64,000 nucleotides of DNA, taken from positions 124,502-188,501 of the forward strand of contig NZ_FOMN01000001.1 in NCBI RefSeq assembly GCF_900112665.1, given 5' to 3'. This stretch comes from Lactobacillus bombicola (GTDB taxonomy: Bacteria; Bacillota; Bacilli; Lactobacillales; Lactobacillaceae). The notes beneath the pieces were generated by a model. The model did not search any database, was not told the origin of the DNA, and saw nothing but the letters and a program-made list of their open reading frames with translations. Each line of letters begins with the position of its first letter. Positions within the stretch are counted from its first letter, which is position 1. The position numbers and the translations under genes are program-made. Below, piece by piece: positions 54,518-64,000 of the stretch.

Positions 54518-55714
54518 ATGGTTACAGAGAAAAAAATAAGAAGTTGGCACCTACTGCAGACCTTATTACAATTGCTACTTGTAATATTTAGTTTAATTTA
54601 TAGTTTATTTATTCATGCTGGTGGGATTACTACTTTTAAAGCATTTATTTTGCTAATTTTGATTAGTTTACAGTTTTCAGTATTAAATAAAAATGTAAAT
54701 AGTAAGTTAATTCAATGCAATTATTATTTTCAGGCAATTAGTATCACTAGTACCCCCATTTTTTTCTTTACTTTTGTAAATGATCTTTTAATTAAGTATA
54801 CAAATAAGACTATAACAACATTTGTTTTGTGTCTTATTACAATTTATAAAATTTTTATGTTTATTCCTATGGGCGAATTGGCTATGGGAAATGTTCAGAA
54901 TAAATGGGGACGTTTTTGTTTACTATGGTTTATATATTTGATTATCGAAATAGAATCTACTTATCCTATTCCCACTAACCCTTTTTTAAAGGCTTGTACC
55001 AATAGTGCAATTATTGGTAGTTTAAGTTTTGTTGTTACTACATGGTTTGTGATGAAAAAATGGGGATTTGTTACTCCTAATTTTAAGTTTAGTTCAAGAG
55101 TTTCAAAGGTAATTTTGAGTATTCTAATTATTTTTATTGTCATAGATTGTCTGTTTAATGGTTTTAATGATGCCAATTCATTGAACGGTATTCTTACTAA
55201 CTGGAATTTTAGGGTAGCTTCAAATAGTAATCTTTTATATTTAACTTTAAGTGCTTTTGCTGCTGGAATTGGTGAAGAATGGATGATGCGCTTTTGCATT
55301 TTAAGTTTTTTATTGAAGTTACTCCAAAATTCTAGTAGGCAAATCTTTTGGGCAATATTTCTTGATGGCTTAATTTTTGGTCTAATTCATTTTTTAAATG
55401 CTCCTGTTCAACCATTATCAGCTACTATTTTGCAAGTGATTAATGCAATGGTAGGAGGTATATTATTTTCAACACTCTATTTATACACTGGTACAATTAT
55501 TAGCAATATCGCATACCACTTCTTATATGATTTAGCGGGGATGATTGCGTCTGGGAGTACTTCGATGTTAAGTCCTACAATATTTGACTGGCAATTATTA
55601 ATTTTTATAGTTTTAATTTATCTCGGACTAGCTTTGTTTCTTGTTACAGGTAAACGTAAAAAAGTTGTCGAATATAATTTGAATCTTCAAGGATTAAATA
55701 AAAAGGCATTTTAA
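54518..55714 (+). CDS. CPBP-family intramembrane glutamic protease
   Basis: A 398-residue membrane protein with about ten hydrophobic segments. The C-terminal CPBP (Abi) domain shows GEEWMMRF (the E-E-x-x-x-R motif), FGLIHFLN (F-x-x-x-H) and AYHFLYDLAG (H-x-x-x-D). In lactic bacteria such proteins often accompany bacteriocin or envelope-stress genes as processing or immunity factors, and an exporter lies next to it here. The N-terminal half is less conserved. Cotranscribed with the NUDIX gene; terminator follows. Confidence 0.88.
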   Translation: MVTEKKIRSWHLLQTLLQLLLVIFSLIYSLFIHAGGITTFKAFILLILISLQFSVLNKNVNSKLIQCNYYFQAISITSTPIFFFTFVNDLLIKYTNKTITTFVLCLITIYKIFMFIPMGELAMGNVQNKWGRFCLLWFIYLIIEIESTYPIPTNPFLKACTNSAIIGSLSFVVTTWFVMKKWGFVTPNFKFSSRVSKVILSILIIFIVIDCLFNGFNDANSLNGILTNWNFRVASNSNLLYLTLSAFAAGIGEEWMMRFCILSFLLKLLQNSSRQIFWAIFLDGLIFGLIHFLNAPVQPLSATILQVINAMVGGILFSTLYLYTGTIISNIAYHFLYDLAGMIASGSTSMLSPTIFDWQLLIFIVLIYLGLALFLVTGKRKKVVEYNLNLQGLNKKAF

Positions 55715-55750
55715 ATTTATAAGAGAAAAAGTTAAAATTAAGATAAAGCA

Positions 55751-55791
55751 AAAAAGCTTCACTTCGTACAATAAACGAAGTGAAGCTTTTT
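55751..55791. terminator. Bidirectional terminator between CPBP gene and rpoD
   Basis: AAAAAGCTTCACTTCGT (55751-55767) pairs perfectly over 17 bases with ACGAAGTGAAGCTTTTT (55775-55791) around 7 bases. It serves both converging units. Confidence 0.93.
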
Positions 55792-55804
55792 GTATAGTAT
55801 AAAG

Positions 55805-56926
55805 TTAATCCAAAAAATCACGTAACTGATTGGAACGACTAGGATGACGCAATTTCCGTAAAGCCTTGGCTTCAATTTGGCGAATACGTTCACGAGTAAC
55901 ACCAAAGACTTTCCCGACTTCTTCTAAAGTTCTAGTTCGGCCGTCATCAAGACCAAAACGTAAGCGTAAAACATTCTCTTCTCGATCAGTAAGTGTATCT
56001 AAAACTTCTTCTAACTGCTCTTTCAACATTTCATATGAAGCATGTTGTTCTGGACTAGTTGCATCTTTATCTTTAATAAAGTCACCAAGATGAGAATCGT
56101 CTTCTTCACCAATTGGTGTTTCGAGTGAAACTGGTTCTTGAGCAATCTTAAGAATATCACGTACCTTGGAAGTTGGCATATCCATTTCGGCACCAATTTC
56201 TTCAGGGGTTGGTTCACGACCTAAATCTTGCAATAACTGTCTTTGAATTCTGATCAATTTGTTGATTGTTTCTACCATGTGAACCGGAATTCTAATTGTC
56301 CGTGCCTGATCTGCGATTGCACGGGTAATGGCTTGCCTTATCCACCAGGTCGCATAAGTTGAAAACTTGAAACCGAGGCTATAATCAAATTTATCTACAG
56401 CTTTCATTAACCCCATGTTACCTTCTTGAATTAAATCAAGAAAAGACATACCACGACCAACATATCGTTTAGCAATTGAGACAACAAGACGTAAGTTAGC
56501 TTCAGCTAATTCTTGTTTGGCTTCTTCGTCACCTTTTTCAATTCTTTTAGCTAAAGAAATCTCTTGATCGGCGTTTAAAAGTGGTACACGACCAATTTCT
56601 TTTAAATACATCCGCACAGGATCATTCATCCTCACGCTTGATGGGGCCGACATATCTTTTAGCTCGGCTTTTTCAATATCTTTTTGTTTCTTTAAAGCTA
56701 ATTTAGAAGGATCGCCATTCTCATCGACAATACTAATACCGTTGTCTTCAAATTCCTGAATTAATTGATCGACAGCCTTATTTTGTAAATCATAAGGCTT
56801 AACTAGGCGATCTATAAATTCAGTTTCAGTAATCGATTTATCTTTTTTTACGTCTTTGACAACTTGCTTAACAACTTTGTCTAAAGACAATTCTTCATTA
56901 TTATTGGTATTTTTATTTTCTGTCAA
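55805..56926 (-). CDS. rpoD: Housekeeping sigma factor (sigma-A/RpoD)
   Basis: Primary sigma factor. The 373 residues hold region 1.1 (about 20-90), region 1.2 ([20 protein letters not shown]), region 2 with [18 protein letters not shown] and [17 protein letters not shown], region 3, and region 4 with [17 protein letters not shown] and [17 protein letters not shown]. The start is a TTG at 56926 with the strong AGGGGGG 8 bases ahead. It follows dnaG by 14 bases, the classical macromolecular-synthesis order. Confidence 0.97.
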   Translation of the reverse strand: MTENKNTNNNEELSLDKVVKQVVKDVKKDKSITETEFIDRLVKPYDLQNKAVDQLIQEFEDNGISIVDENGDPSKLALKKQKDIEKAELKDMSAPSSVRMNDPVRMYLKEIGRVPLLNADQEISLAKRIEKGDEEAKQELAEANLRLVVSIAKRYVGRGMSFLDLIQEGNMGLMKAVDKFDYSLGFKFSTYATWWIRQAITRAIADQARTIRIPVHMVETINKLIRIQRQLLQDLGREPTPEEIGAEMDMPTSKVRDILKIAQEPVSLETPIGEEDDSHLGDFIKDKDATSPEQHASYEMLKEQLEEVLDTLTDREENVLRLRFGLDDGRTRTLEEVGKVFGVTRERIRQIEAKALRKLRHPSRSNQLRDFLD

Positions 56927-56940
56927 AATAAAGCCCCCCT

Positions 56941-58731
56941 TTAACCCTGAATTCTTTTTAACTCTAAAATTTTCTGAGTAATTGTCATTATTTCTTTAGT
57001 GTCCGTCTTTCTTTTGGCATCTTGCAATTCATTCATTAAGTGATGCAATTGCGTACGAATTTCTCGCATTTTTAATGCATCAATTTGCTCATCAATTTCT
57101 TGATCTGAAAAATCCTGGGGCATGTCTGTCATTTCGGTATTAACTATTATACCTTGAAGTTGACTTGGAATAAAATTTAAGAAACTATTGACGGATGGAT
57201 TTTCTTGTTCTTCACTAAAACTTAACCATAATTCCGCTAATCTTTGAAAAGCCTCATCTGGAAATAAAAATTTTTTATTTAATAAATAATCGCGTGCATG
57301 AGTAGAATGAATGAATAAATATAATAAACGCACTTGAATCGGATCAATTGCGGTCTCTTGAGTCGATTTAAGTGGCGGCATTTGCCTACTTTGATCAATC
57401 AAACTATTTTCTTTACGCCGTTGAGCAATATTAAATTGACGTCTATAGCGTGCTAAGGTCGCCTTTAAAGAATCAAAAGAGACATTTTGCTCGCGCGCTA
57501 TTTTATCTAAATATAAATCTTGTTCGACGGGATTAGTTAATTTAGCAATTGCTTTAACTGCTTCATCAATATATGCTAATTTTTCGCGATCGTTATCTAA
57601 ATTATATTTTTTAGCCAAGCGTTTCAAGAAAAAGTCAGTTGGCGTCAGTGCCCCCTTAACTTCTTTAGTATAATTTTCTGCGCCATATTTTTTTATGTAT
57701 TCATCTGGGTCTAATTTTTCCGGTAATATTACAATACCTAGATTAAATCCACCAGCTTGAGCAAACATTTTAACTGCACGATCTTCCGCATGAATACCAG
57801 CGTCATCGCCATCGTAATTAATAATAATATTTTTAGTAATTCTACGAATCATGTAAAGCTGCTGATCGGTAAGACTTGTTCCCATAGAAGCAATTCCCGA
57901 TTTTATCCCGGCTTGATAAGCTGCAATTACATCCATATATCCTTCATATAAAACTAAATGGTTTTCATCACGAACGGCTTTTTTGGCCTCAGCAAAATGA
58001 AAAAGTACCTTTGATTTTGCAAAAACTTTTGTTTCTGGGCTATTAATATATTTTGCCTCAGTTTTGTCATTAGTAATTCTTCTTCCCGAAAAACCAATGA
58101 CATAACTACCCTCATTTGCAATCGGAAACATTAACCGGTCACGAAAACGATCAAGCAGGCTACCATTTTTTGTCTGAACGAATAAGCCACTTTTTAACAA
58201 GTCACTATCTTGAAAATCACGTCCTCTTAAGTAAGTCAAAAGTAAGTCGTTTTGCCGGGGCGCATAGCCAATTTTAAAATGGTCAATTATTTTTGCATCT
58301 AGTTTTCGCTGCTTGGCGTATTCAAGTCCACGTCTTCCTGCATTAGTTGAAACTAGTACACGTTGATAAAATTTTGCTGCTTGCTCATTTATTTTAATTA
58401 AAATATTAGAGTTTTCTGCTCTAGCATGGGTTACGTCCCCAATATCAATATGCGCAAAATTCGCTGCCTTTTGAACACTTTCCGGGAAAGTCAAACCATC
58501 CTTTTCCATTAAGAAGGTAAAAACATTACCGCCTTTACCGCAACCAAAACATTTAAAGAATTGTTTACCCTCATTAACGGTAAAGGAAGGCGTTTTTTCT
58601 TGGTGAAAAGGACACAGGCCAATATAATCTTTACCTTTTTTTTCAAGTGATACATATTGGCTGATAACGTTCACAATATTGATATTTTCTCGTACTTTAG
58701 CAATTGTTTGCTCAGGTATTAATCCAGCCAC
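56941..58731 (-). CDS. dnaG: DNA primase
   Basis: Makes RNA primers for replication. The 596 residues show the N-terminal CHC2 zinc domain ([23 protein letters not shown]), the TOPRIM core with [12 protein letters not shown] and NYDGDDAG, and a C-terminal helicase-binding helical domain. Start is GTG at 58731 with AGGTGATG ahead. It lies between glyS and rpoD. Confidence 0.96.
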   Translation of the reverse strand: MAGLIPEQTIAKVRENINIVNVISQYVSLEKKGKDYIGLCPFHQEKTPSFTVNEGKQFFKCFGCGKGGNVFTFLMEKDGLTFPESVQKAANFAHIDIGDVTHARAENSNILIKINEQAAKFYQRVLVSTNAGRRGLEYAKQRKLDAKIIDHFKIGYAPRQNDLLLTYLRGRDFQDSDLLKSGLFVQTKNGSLLDRFRDRLMFPIANEGSYVIGFSGRRITNDKTEAKYINSPETKVFAKSKVLFHFAEAKKAVRDENHLVLYEGYMDVIAAYQAGIKSGIASMGTSLTDQQLYMIRRITKNIIINYDGDDAGIHAEDRAVKMFAQAGGFNLGIVILPEKLDPDEYIKKYGAENYTKEVKGALTPTDFFLKRLAKKYNLDNDREKLAYIDEAVKAIAKLTNPVEQDLYLDKIAREQNVSFDSLKATLARYRRQFNIAQRRKENSLIDQSRQMPPLKSTQETAIDPIQVRLLYLFIHSTHARDYLLNKKFLFPDEAFQRLAELWLSFSEEQENPSVNSFLNFIPSQLQGIIVNTEMTDMPQDFSDQEIDEQIDALKMREIRTQLHHLMNELQDAKRKTDTKEIMTITQKILELKRIQG

Positions 58732-58749
58732 TTCATCACCTACAAATAA

Positions 58750-60816
58750 CTATTTAATAACCAGCTTACTTAAATCCCCTAATCCAGTAGCTAATTCTGA
58801 AATCAACTTAAGCTGTGCTAAGCGATTATTCTTAACTGTTTCATCTTTGGCCATAATCATATTAGTTTCAAAATAAAGATTTATAATTGGCTGTATTTCA
58901 ACAAAGCCTTCATATAAAGCTGTCAAATTGGTAAGCTTACTTAAATTATTTACTTCGATAAATAACTTATTCTCACTTTCATTTTCAAACAAGTCTGGAT
59001 TAATTATGTTTTGCCCTTTGAATTCAGCTTTCTTTAAAATATTATTTATTCTAATTAAGCTTTCAACAACTGGCTTAAATTGTTCATCATCATGGTGCAA
59101 TTGCAACACATTAGCTGCCGACAAAATTTGAATCGGATCCTGTTGATTTGAAGCTAACACGGCATCAATAATGTCATACTTAAATTGATTTCTTTGTAAG
59201 TATTGATTAATCCGATCCCGAATAAATGAAGCAATCTCATCATCTTGTAGCTCAGTCTTAGGTAACTTAGCCGAGGTTTGACCGTCAAGTTCGGTTACAA
59301 TTTCAGGCAAAACTTTATTAAATGGTAAAGACCAACTTTGATTTAATAAAATACGCACTATCCCATATGCATAACGGCGTAGAGCATATGGATCGTTTGA
59401 TGAATTGGGAATCATACCTGCCGCAAAAAAGGTAATGATTGTATCCAATTTATCTGCAATTGATAAAAGAGAACCAACAATAGTTTGTGGTAATTCACCT
59501 TCGGCAGTGGTTGGCATGTAATGCTCTTTAATTGCAACAGCGACTGTTTGTCTCTCCCCAGCTAAGCTAGCATAATGCATGCCCATCACACCTTGCAATT
59601 CAGCAAATTCACCAACCATTTGAGTAACTAAGTCAAATTTATATAATTCACTAGCCCGATTAAAATCAGCGATTGTTTGTTCATCTAATTGCCATTTCTC
59701 AGCTAAAAAGTTACCAATGATGCGAACACGTTTGATTTTTTCTGACATTGAACCAATCTTGTCATGAAAAGAAACATTATCGAGTTTTTGTATAAAATGA
59801 CTAAGCGGATATTTTCTATCTTCATCATAAAAGAATTGGGCATCATCAAGACGTGCAACTAAAACTTTTTCATTCCCTGAAATAACATTTTCTAGAAAAT
59901 CTTGGTTACCGTTACGTACAGAAATAAAATGATTAACTAGGTGTTCATCTTGATCGTAAACTTCAAAGTACCGTTGATTATCTTTCATTGAAGTAATCAA
60001 TACTTCTGCTGGCATTTGTAAGTATTTTTCATCAAATGTTCCTGCAAAAACAGTTGGATATTCAACCAAATTAGTCACTTCCTCAAGCAAACTGGAATCT
60101 GGTTTGATTTTCCAATTATTTTCTTTAACCAATTCAGACATCTGCGTCACAATCATTTCTTTACGTTTAGTTGCGTCAACAATGACAAATTGATCTTTTA
60201 AAGCATCTTCATAATCGCCCGTATTAGCTAATACTACTGAATCACCTAAGAAACGATGACCTTCAGTTTTACGACCAGCTGTAATATCCAATAATTTGAC
60301 AGGAATAACTTCATTGCCAAAAAGAGATACAATCCAGTGAATTGGTCTGATAAATTCAAAATCATTGACCGCCCAACGCATTTTAGTAGGGAAGGTCATG
60401 GCCTTAACTACCTTATTCATGTTTAACAAAATTTCACTAGCTTTTTTCCCCGTTTTTTTAACATGAACATAGGCATACTCTACACCTTTAAGTTCTTCAA
60501 AATAAATATCATCAACGGACATTCCTTGCCCACGAGCAAAACCTTGAGCAGCTTTAGTCCAATTATTATCTTGATCTAGGGCGATTTTTTTAGCTGGTCC
60601 CTTTTTGATTTCATCAATATCATCCTGCTTTTCAGCAAGTTCTTCGACTAAAATCGTTAGACGTCTTGGCGTAGAAAAAGTTTTGATATTCTTAAACTTT
60701 AAACCATTTTCATTTAAAAATTTTGTGGTTTTGTCAGCTAGTTGATTCACACTACGGGTGACAACATGTGCTGGCATCTCTTCGGTCCCAATTTCAAATA
60801 AATAATCTTTAGTCAT
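58750..60816 (-). CDS. glyS: Glycyl-tRNA synthetase beta subunit
   Basis: Subunit of the heterotetrameric bacterial GlyRS, which carries tRNA recognition. The 688 residues are full length: [19 protein letters not shown] at the start, PTKMRWAV and [13 protein letters not shown] in the N-terminal part, the HD-type domain ([13 protein letters not shown]), and the C-terminal DALR-like anticodon region. I start it at 60816; the first ten residues of a longer frame lie in glyQ. It overlaps glyQ by 8 bases. Confidence 0.96.
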   Translation of the reverse strand: MTKDYLFEIGTEEMPAHVVTRSVNQLADKTTKFLNENGLKFKNIKTFSTPRRLTILVEELAEKQDDIDEIKKGPAKKIALDQDNNWTKAAQGFARGQGMSVDDIYFEELKGVEYAYVHVKKTGKKASEILLNMNKVVKAMTFPTKMRWAVNDFEFIRPIHWIVSLFGNEVIPVKLLDITAGRKTEGHRFLGDSVVLANTGDYEDALKDQFVIVDATKRKEMIVTQMSELVKENNWKIKPDSSLLEEVTNLVEYPTVFAGTFDEKYLQMPAEVLITSMKDNQRYFEVYDQDEHLVNHFISVRNGNQDFLENVISGNEKVLVARLDDAQFFYDEDRKYPLSHFIQKLDNVSFHDKIGSMSEKIKRVRIIGNFLAEKWQLDEQTIADFNRASELYKFDLVTQMVGEFAELQGVMGMHYASLAGERQTVAVAIKEHYMPTTAEGELPQTIVGSLLSIADKLDTIITFFAAGMIPNSSNDPYALRRYAYGIVRILLNQSWSLPFNKVLPEIVTELDGQTSAKLPKTELQDDEIASFIRDRINQYLQRNQFKYDIIDAVLASNQQDPIQILSAANVLQLHHDDEQFKPVVESLIRINNILKKAEFKGQNIINPDLFENESENKLFIEVNNLSKLTNLTALYEGFVEIQPIINLYFETNMIMAKDETVKNNRLAQLKLISELATGLGDLSKLVIK

Positions 60817-61726
60817 TTTCAAGCCCTGCTTTCTTATCTTCTGCACTCTTTAATAGCGGGAAACCTCTTTTTTCCCGTTCTTTGACAAAACAAACAGCTA
60901 CTTCATGGGCAAGATTTCTAATTCTCGCTAAATATCCCGCCCGTTCCGTTACTGAAACTGCTCCGCGTGCATCAAGCAAGTTAAACGTATGCGAGCATTT
61001 TAAAATATAATCATATGCTGGCTGAACCAAATTTAATTTAATTAATTCCTGTGCTGTTTTTTCATAAACATCAAAGAATTTTAACAAGTCTTCCTGGTTT
61101 GATTCTTCAAACGCATATTTTGAATTTTCATACTCTGCTTCTTTAAAGATATCGCGGTATAAAACACCATTGCCCCACTCCAAATCAAAAACAGAGTTAA
61201 CATCTTGAATATATGAAGCTAAACGTTCAACCCCATAAGTAATTTCACTCATTGTTGGTTTAACTTCGAGTTCACCGACAACTTGAAAATAAGTAAACTG
61301 ACTTACTTCCATTCCATCAAGCCATACTTCCCAACCGACACCGGCACACCCCATTGAAGGATTTTCCCAATTATCTTCAACAAAGCGAATATCATGCTCA
61401 AGTGGATTAATTCCTAAAACTTTTAAACTATCTAGATAATATTGTTGAATATCTGTCGGCGCTGGTTTAATTACTACTTGAAATTGATGATGTTGGAATA
61501 AGCGATTGGGATTATCACCATAACGTCCATCAGCTGGTCTTCTTGATGGCTCAATATAGCAAGCAGCCCATGGCTCTGGCCCCACAGCCCGTAAAAATGT
61601 ATACGGGCTCATTGTACCAGCCCCTTTTTCTACATCATATGAAGGCATAACCATGCAGCCTTTGGATGACCAAAATTCTTCTAATTTAAAAATCATATTT
61701 TGAATGTTTAATTTTTTCTTTGTCAT
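60809..61726 (-). CDS. glyQ: Glycyl-tRNA synthetase alpha subunit
   Basis: Catalytic class II subunit of GlyRS. The 305 residues include [40 protein letters not shown] (motif 2 type), [14 protein letters not shown], and [23 protein letters not shown] precedes the ATG at 61726. Expression is under the T-box upstream. The alpha2-beta2 form, rather than the single-chain form, is usual in lactobacilli. Confidence 0.97.
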   Translation of the reverse strand: MTKKKLNIQNMIFKLEEFWSSKGCMVMPSYDVEKGAGTMSPYTFLRAVGPEPWAACYIEPSRRPADGRYGDNPNRLFQHHQFQVVIKPAPTDIQQYYLDSLKVLGINPLEHDIRFVEDNWENPSMGCAGVGWEVWLDGMEVSQFTYFQVVGELEVKPTMSEITYGVERLASYIQDVNSVFDLEWGNGVLYRDIFKEAEYENSKYAFEESNQEDLLKFFDVYEKTAQELIKLNLVQPAYDYILKCSHTFNLLDARGAVSVTERAGYLARIRNLAHEVAVCFVKEREKRGFPLLKSAEDKKAGLEND

Positions 61727-61752
61727 TTTTAATCCTTTCTGCATTAGACCAT

Positions 61753-61945
61753 AAAAAAAGCCTATGCAAAACTTGCATAGGGACGAGATTTAATCGCGGT
61801 TCCACCCTAATTCAGGGAAAATATACCCTGCACTTAATTATTGACTAAAGGTGCCTTTTCCCAGATGTCCTTGCACTATCTAACACTCGCTTAACTGGTA
61901 CTTTTCTTCTTCCTTATCATTGCCAAAATACAAATTAATTTTACC
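61753..61945 (-). promoter_or_regulatory. Glycyl T-box riboswitch of glyQS
   Basis: Leader RNA that senses uncharged tRNA-Gly. On the - strand the T-box sequence AGGGTGGAACCGCG lies at 61808-61795, with the TGGA bulge that pairs with the tRNA acceptor end. A terminator hairpin follows: CCTATGCAA (61781-61773) with TTGCATAGG (61769-61761), then seven T. The specifier is GGC (61855-61853) within AAAAGGCACC of stem I, which matches a glycine codon. Only one specifier and a short stem I are seen, as in the Bacillus glyQS leader. The 5' end is estimated. Confidence 0.93.
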
Positions 61946-61971
61946 ATAATCCAAGGATAAGCTAAAGCAAA

Positions 61972-62727
61972 CTAAGTTAATAAATTTAACTCGTCTAAAA
62001 ATTTTTTGGTTTTTAAGTTTAAGTCAATCGTTGCCTGATAAATTTGGTCAATTGCTTTTCGCGTTGCTTTTTTAGTTTGAGCGCTAATTGTAATTTCACC
62101 CAATCGTTCAGCTGGTAATAGCCCAATCGTTCTTAAAACAGCCGTTTCTTTAGGCTTTAGATGGAGGCGATTATGATCAGTATAAAAATGGTCGCTACAT
62201 AAAACCCCGCCATACTTTATTGAATAATCAAAATTGCCTTTTTCTTTCCTACAAATAACGCAGTGACGTAGTTCTGGCTTTACCCCAAATGCAGCTAAAA
62301 GTTGCATTTGAACGATTTGAGTAATCATTTCTGCGTCAACTCCAGCATTGATTTTTTGCAAAGCAAAATCAGCTAATAAGTAATATTGATCTATATGTTG
62401 ATATTCAATAAAGGCATGATCAATTAAATCTAAAATGAAAGAAGAATACGCATTTTTATTTATATCAGTAAAAATATGATTAAATTGTTTTATATTTTTA
62501 TAAGTTCGTAAATTACTAAGCCCATGACCATTGGTATAGATAATGTAAGTACCGTAAGAAAAGTTAAGTAAGGCTGCGCCTAACTTCGACTTGGGACGTA
62601 GTGCTCCGCGAGCAAGCATGGTAATTATGCCGTAATTTTTAGTTATAATTTTAGCTAAGACATCAGCTTCATTGTATTTTTGCCGTTTAAAAATTATTCC
62701 TTGAACTTCTTTGAGTTCACGTGCCAT
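61972..62727 (-). CDS. recO: DNA repair protein RecO
   Basis: Loads RecA onto SSB-coated DNA with RecR. The 251 residues have the N-terminal OB fold (VQGIIFKRQKYNEADVLAKI), a helical middle, and a zinc site, CVICRKEKGN with GGVLCSDH, in which the fourth ligand appears to be His rather than Cys. It lies 2 bases behind era, a conserved pair. Confidence 0.94.
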   Translation of the reverse strand: MARELKEVQGIIFKRQKYNEADVLAKIITKNYGIITMLARGALRPKSKLGAALLNFSYGTYIIYTNGHGLSNLRTYKNIKQFNHIFTDINKNAYSSFILDLIDHAFIEYQHIDQYYLLADFALQKINAGVDAEMITQIVQMQLLAAFGVKPELRHCVICRKEKGNFDYSIKYGGVLCSDHFYTDHNRLHLKPKETAVLRTIGLLPAERLGEITISAQTKKATRKAIDQIYQATIDLNLKTKKFLDELNLLT

Positions 62728-62729
62728 TT

Positions 62730-63638
62730 TTAGGACAAATCCTTCTTATTATAACCAATCTGCTTCAAAAAGCGGGGATCAGATCGCCAATTACGTTGAA
62801 CTTTAACCCACAAGTGCAGGTTAACTTTTTCACCTAATAAGTCCTCAATTTGTTTACGGGAATTAATGCCTATTTGCTTAAGCATTTTCCCCTCTTTACC
62901 AATAATAATCCCTTTTTGCCCACTTTTTTCGACATAAATTGTAGCTTCAATTTGCAGCTTGTTATTTTCATGCTGATTCATTTGTTCAACCCATACGGCA
63001 GCTGCATGGGGTACTTCTTCGGCAGTTAAATTTAAAAGTTGCTCACGAATTAATTCACTAACCATAAAATATTCTGGCCGATCGGTAATTTGCTCAGAGT
63101 CATAGTAGGCTGGACCTTCTGGTAAATAGTCATATAAAACTTGATTTAAGTCAGAAATACCAATTCCCTGAGTAGCAGATATTGGTAAAAATTCTTTAAA
63201 AAGATTTAATTGACGATATTCATCAATTATTCCTAATAAGTCGTTTGGATTAACCTGATCGACTTTATTAATTAATAAAAATGCTGGTACCTTAACTTGT
63301 TGTAAAAGATTAACGATATATTCGTCACCTTTACCCATTTTTTCTGGTTCAACCATAAATAAAATTAAGTCAACATCATTTAAACTGGATAAACTTGCTT
63401 TATCCATGTAGTCATCAAGTTCACCATGTGGCTTAAATATTCCTGGTGTATCAACGAAAATTACCTGCATACTTGACGTAGAGTAAATACCTGATATTTT
63501 ATTACGCGTTGTTTGCGGTTTGTTAGAAGTTATTGCGACTTTTTGACCCACTAAATAATTCATTAAAGTTGATTTACCAACATTGGGTCTACCAATTAAC
63601 GCAACAAAACCAGACTTATTTTTTTCATTATTTGACAT
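62730..63638 (-). CDS. era: GTPase Era
   Basis: Ribosome-assembly GTPase that binds the 3' end of 16S rRNA. The 302 residues show G1 [11 protein letters not shown]2 TTRNKI, G3 DTPG, G4 NKVD, and a C-terminal KH domain with [18 protein letters not shown]. Overlaps ybeY by one base. Confidence 0.97.
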   Translation of the reverse strand: MSNNEKNKSGFVALIGRPNVGKSTLMNYLVGQKVAITSNKPQTTRNKISGIYSTSSMQVIFVDTPGIFKPHGELDDYMDKASLSSLNDVDLILFMVEPEKMGKGDEYIVNLLQQVKVPAFLLINKVDQVNPNDLLGIIDEYRQLNLFKEFLPISATQGIGISDLNQVLYDYLPEGPAYYDSEQITDRPEYFMVSELIREQLLNLTAEEVPHAAAVWVEQMNQHENNKLQIEATIYVEKSGQKGIIIGKEGKMLKQIGINSRKQIEDLLGEKVNLHLWVKVQRNWRSDPRFLKQIGYNKKDLS

Positions 63639-64000
63639 TATTTACCTCTGCCCTCATCTAACTGGTCTGCATATAAAGGCAAGCCATAGTTTTTTAAAAT
63701 TTTACCTTGAATGGCAAACATTTCTTTTGCTTCGTCAGGTTCTATATGATCATACCCATTAAGGTGTAAAAAGCCATGAACAAGGGTGTAGCCAAACTCA
63801 CGCTGCCAACCAGTACCATATTCTTCACTGTGTCTTCTTATGACACTCGGACACATGAACAAATCACCAATATCTTCACAAAAATCAGGATCTGCTGCAA
63901 AAGCGGCAATCTCAAACTTATCTTCACCGTCTTCAATCGCAAAGGAAATTACATCAGTTGGTCGATTTTTATCACGATATTTATAATTGATTTTTTGACT
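63638..64000 (-). CDS. ybeY: Endoribonuclease YbeY, N-terminus cut by window end
   Basis: Zinc-dependent RNase for 16S rRNA maturation and ribosome quality control. The frame stays open to the right edge, so the gene begins outside; 120 codons are visible of about 160. [13 protein letters not shown] and the zinc motif [11 protein letters not shown] (H-x3-H-x5-H) are diagnostic. An internal Met at 63862 is not the start, since conserved sequence continues upstream of it. The ybeY-era-recO order is the usual one. Confidence 0.95.
   Translation of the reverse strand, partial: SQKINYKYRDKNRPTDVISFAIEDGEDKFEIAAFAADPDFCEDIGDLFMCPSVIRRHSEEYGTGWQREFGYTLVHGFLHLNGYDHIEPDEAKEMFAIQGKILKNYGLPLYADQLDEGRGK

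Noticed and set aside
4963-63025. Excess of CTTCTTC on the + strand right of the dif-like site, which could be FtsK-orienting (KOPS) motifs as in lactococci
   Set aside because: The motif follows the coding strand: it appears as GAAGAAG where genes lie on the + strand (17341 excepted; 40048 in fni fits). Glu-Glu codons explain it, so polarity toward dif cannot be claimed from this window.
1-64000. CRISPR arrays, tRNA genes, prophage genes
   Set aside because: None seen: no spaced identical repeats, no cloverleaf-type tRNA sequences, and no phage structural or cas genes in the window.

Overview
The window is AT-rich chromosomal DNA from a low-GC Gram-positive bacterium, most likely a member of the Lactobacillaceae close to Lactobacillus in the strict sense. 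The evidence is the mevalonate route to isoprenoids (mvk-mvaD-pmk-fni), RexAB in place of RecBCD, XerS in place of XerCD, a class B RNase P RNA, a glycyl T-box before glyQS, and blocks of synteny known from Firmicutes (ypsA-gpsB-rnpB-ypsC facing recU-pbp1A; dinG-ypmB-asnS-dnaD-nth; ybeY-era-recO-glyQS-dnaG-rpoD). The assignment rests on gene content only; no species call is made.

Layout. 1-4.7 kb looks like the replication terminus: a gene-free, palindrome-rich stretch of 1.3 kb, a perfect 12-6-12 inverted repeat that looks like a dif site, and xerS. Genes left of it lie mostly on the + strand and genes right of it mostly on the - strand, as expected where two replication forks meet. 4.7-8.7 kb: MarR regulator, DegV, NUDIX hydrolase, and the ribosome-quality-control factor RqcH. 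8.8-16.1 kb: fhs-lspA-rluD-carA-carB, tightly packed on the - strand. 16.2-24.8 kb: RNA methyltransferase and phosphoesterase, rnpB, gpsB, ypsA, recU, pbp1A. 23.6-36.6 kb: one long repair and replication cluster, rexB-rexA-dinG-ypmB-asnS-dnaD-nth. 36.7-40.7 kb: mevalonate operon. 40.7-48.6 kb: a decayed IS3-type transposase end, an rsmF operon with an orphan MacB-like membrane protein, signal peptidase, a YtrABC-like operon and a fossil ABC ATPase. 48.6-64 kb: pepT, nif3, trmK, an inserted ABC/NUDIX/CPBP cluster, then rpoD, dnaG, glyS, glyQ, recO, era and ybeY (cut by the window end).

The most striking feature is the carA-carB pair. Both frames are full length (350 and 1058 codons) and uninterrupted, and both proteins align along their length with carbamoyl-phosphate synthase. 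Yet CarA has lost the glutaminase cysteine and histidine, and CarB has lost the glycine-rich loops and metal-binding residues of both ATP-grasp sites. They sit directly behind lspA-rluD, where many Firmicutes carry the pyrimidine operon, with pyrR, pyrP, pyrB and pyrC absent. The simplest reading is that a pyrimidine operon collapsed and left a pseudoenzyme pair that is still kept intact, with an unknown job.

Other points: endonuclease III, RexB and DinG all lack Fe-S cluster cysteines; a 13-bp sequence identical to a loxP arm lies 0.6 kb from the dif-like site; and a block of accessory genes splits the usual rpoD-trmK neighbourhood.
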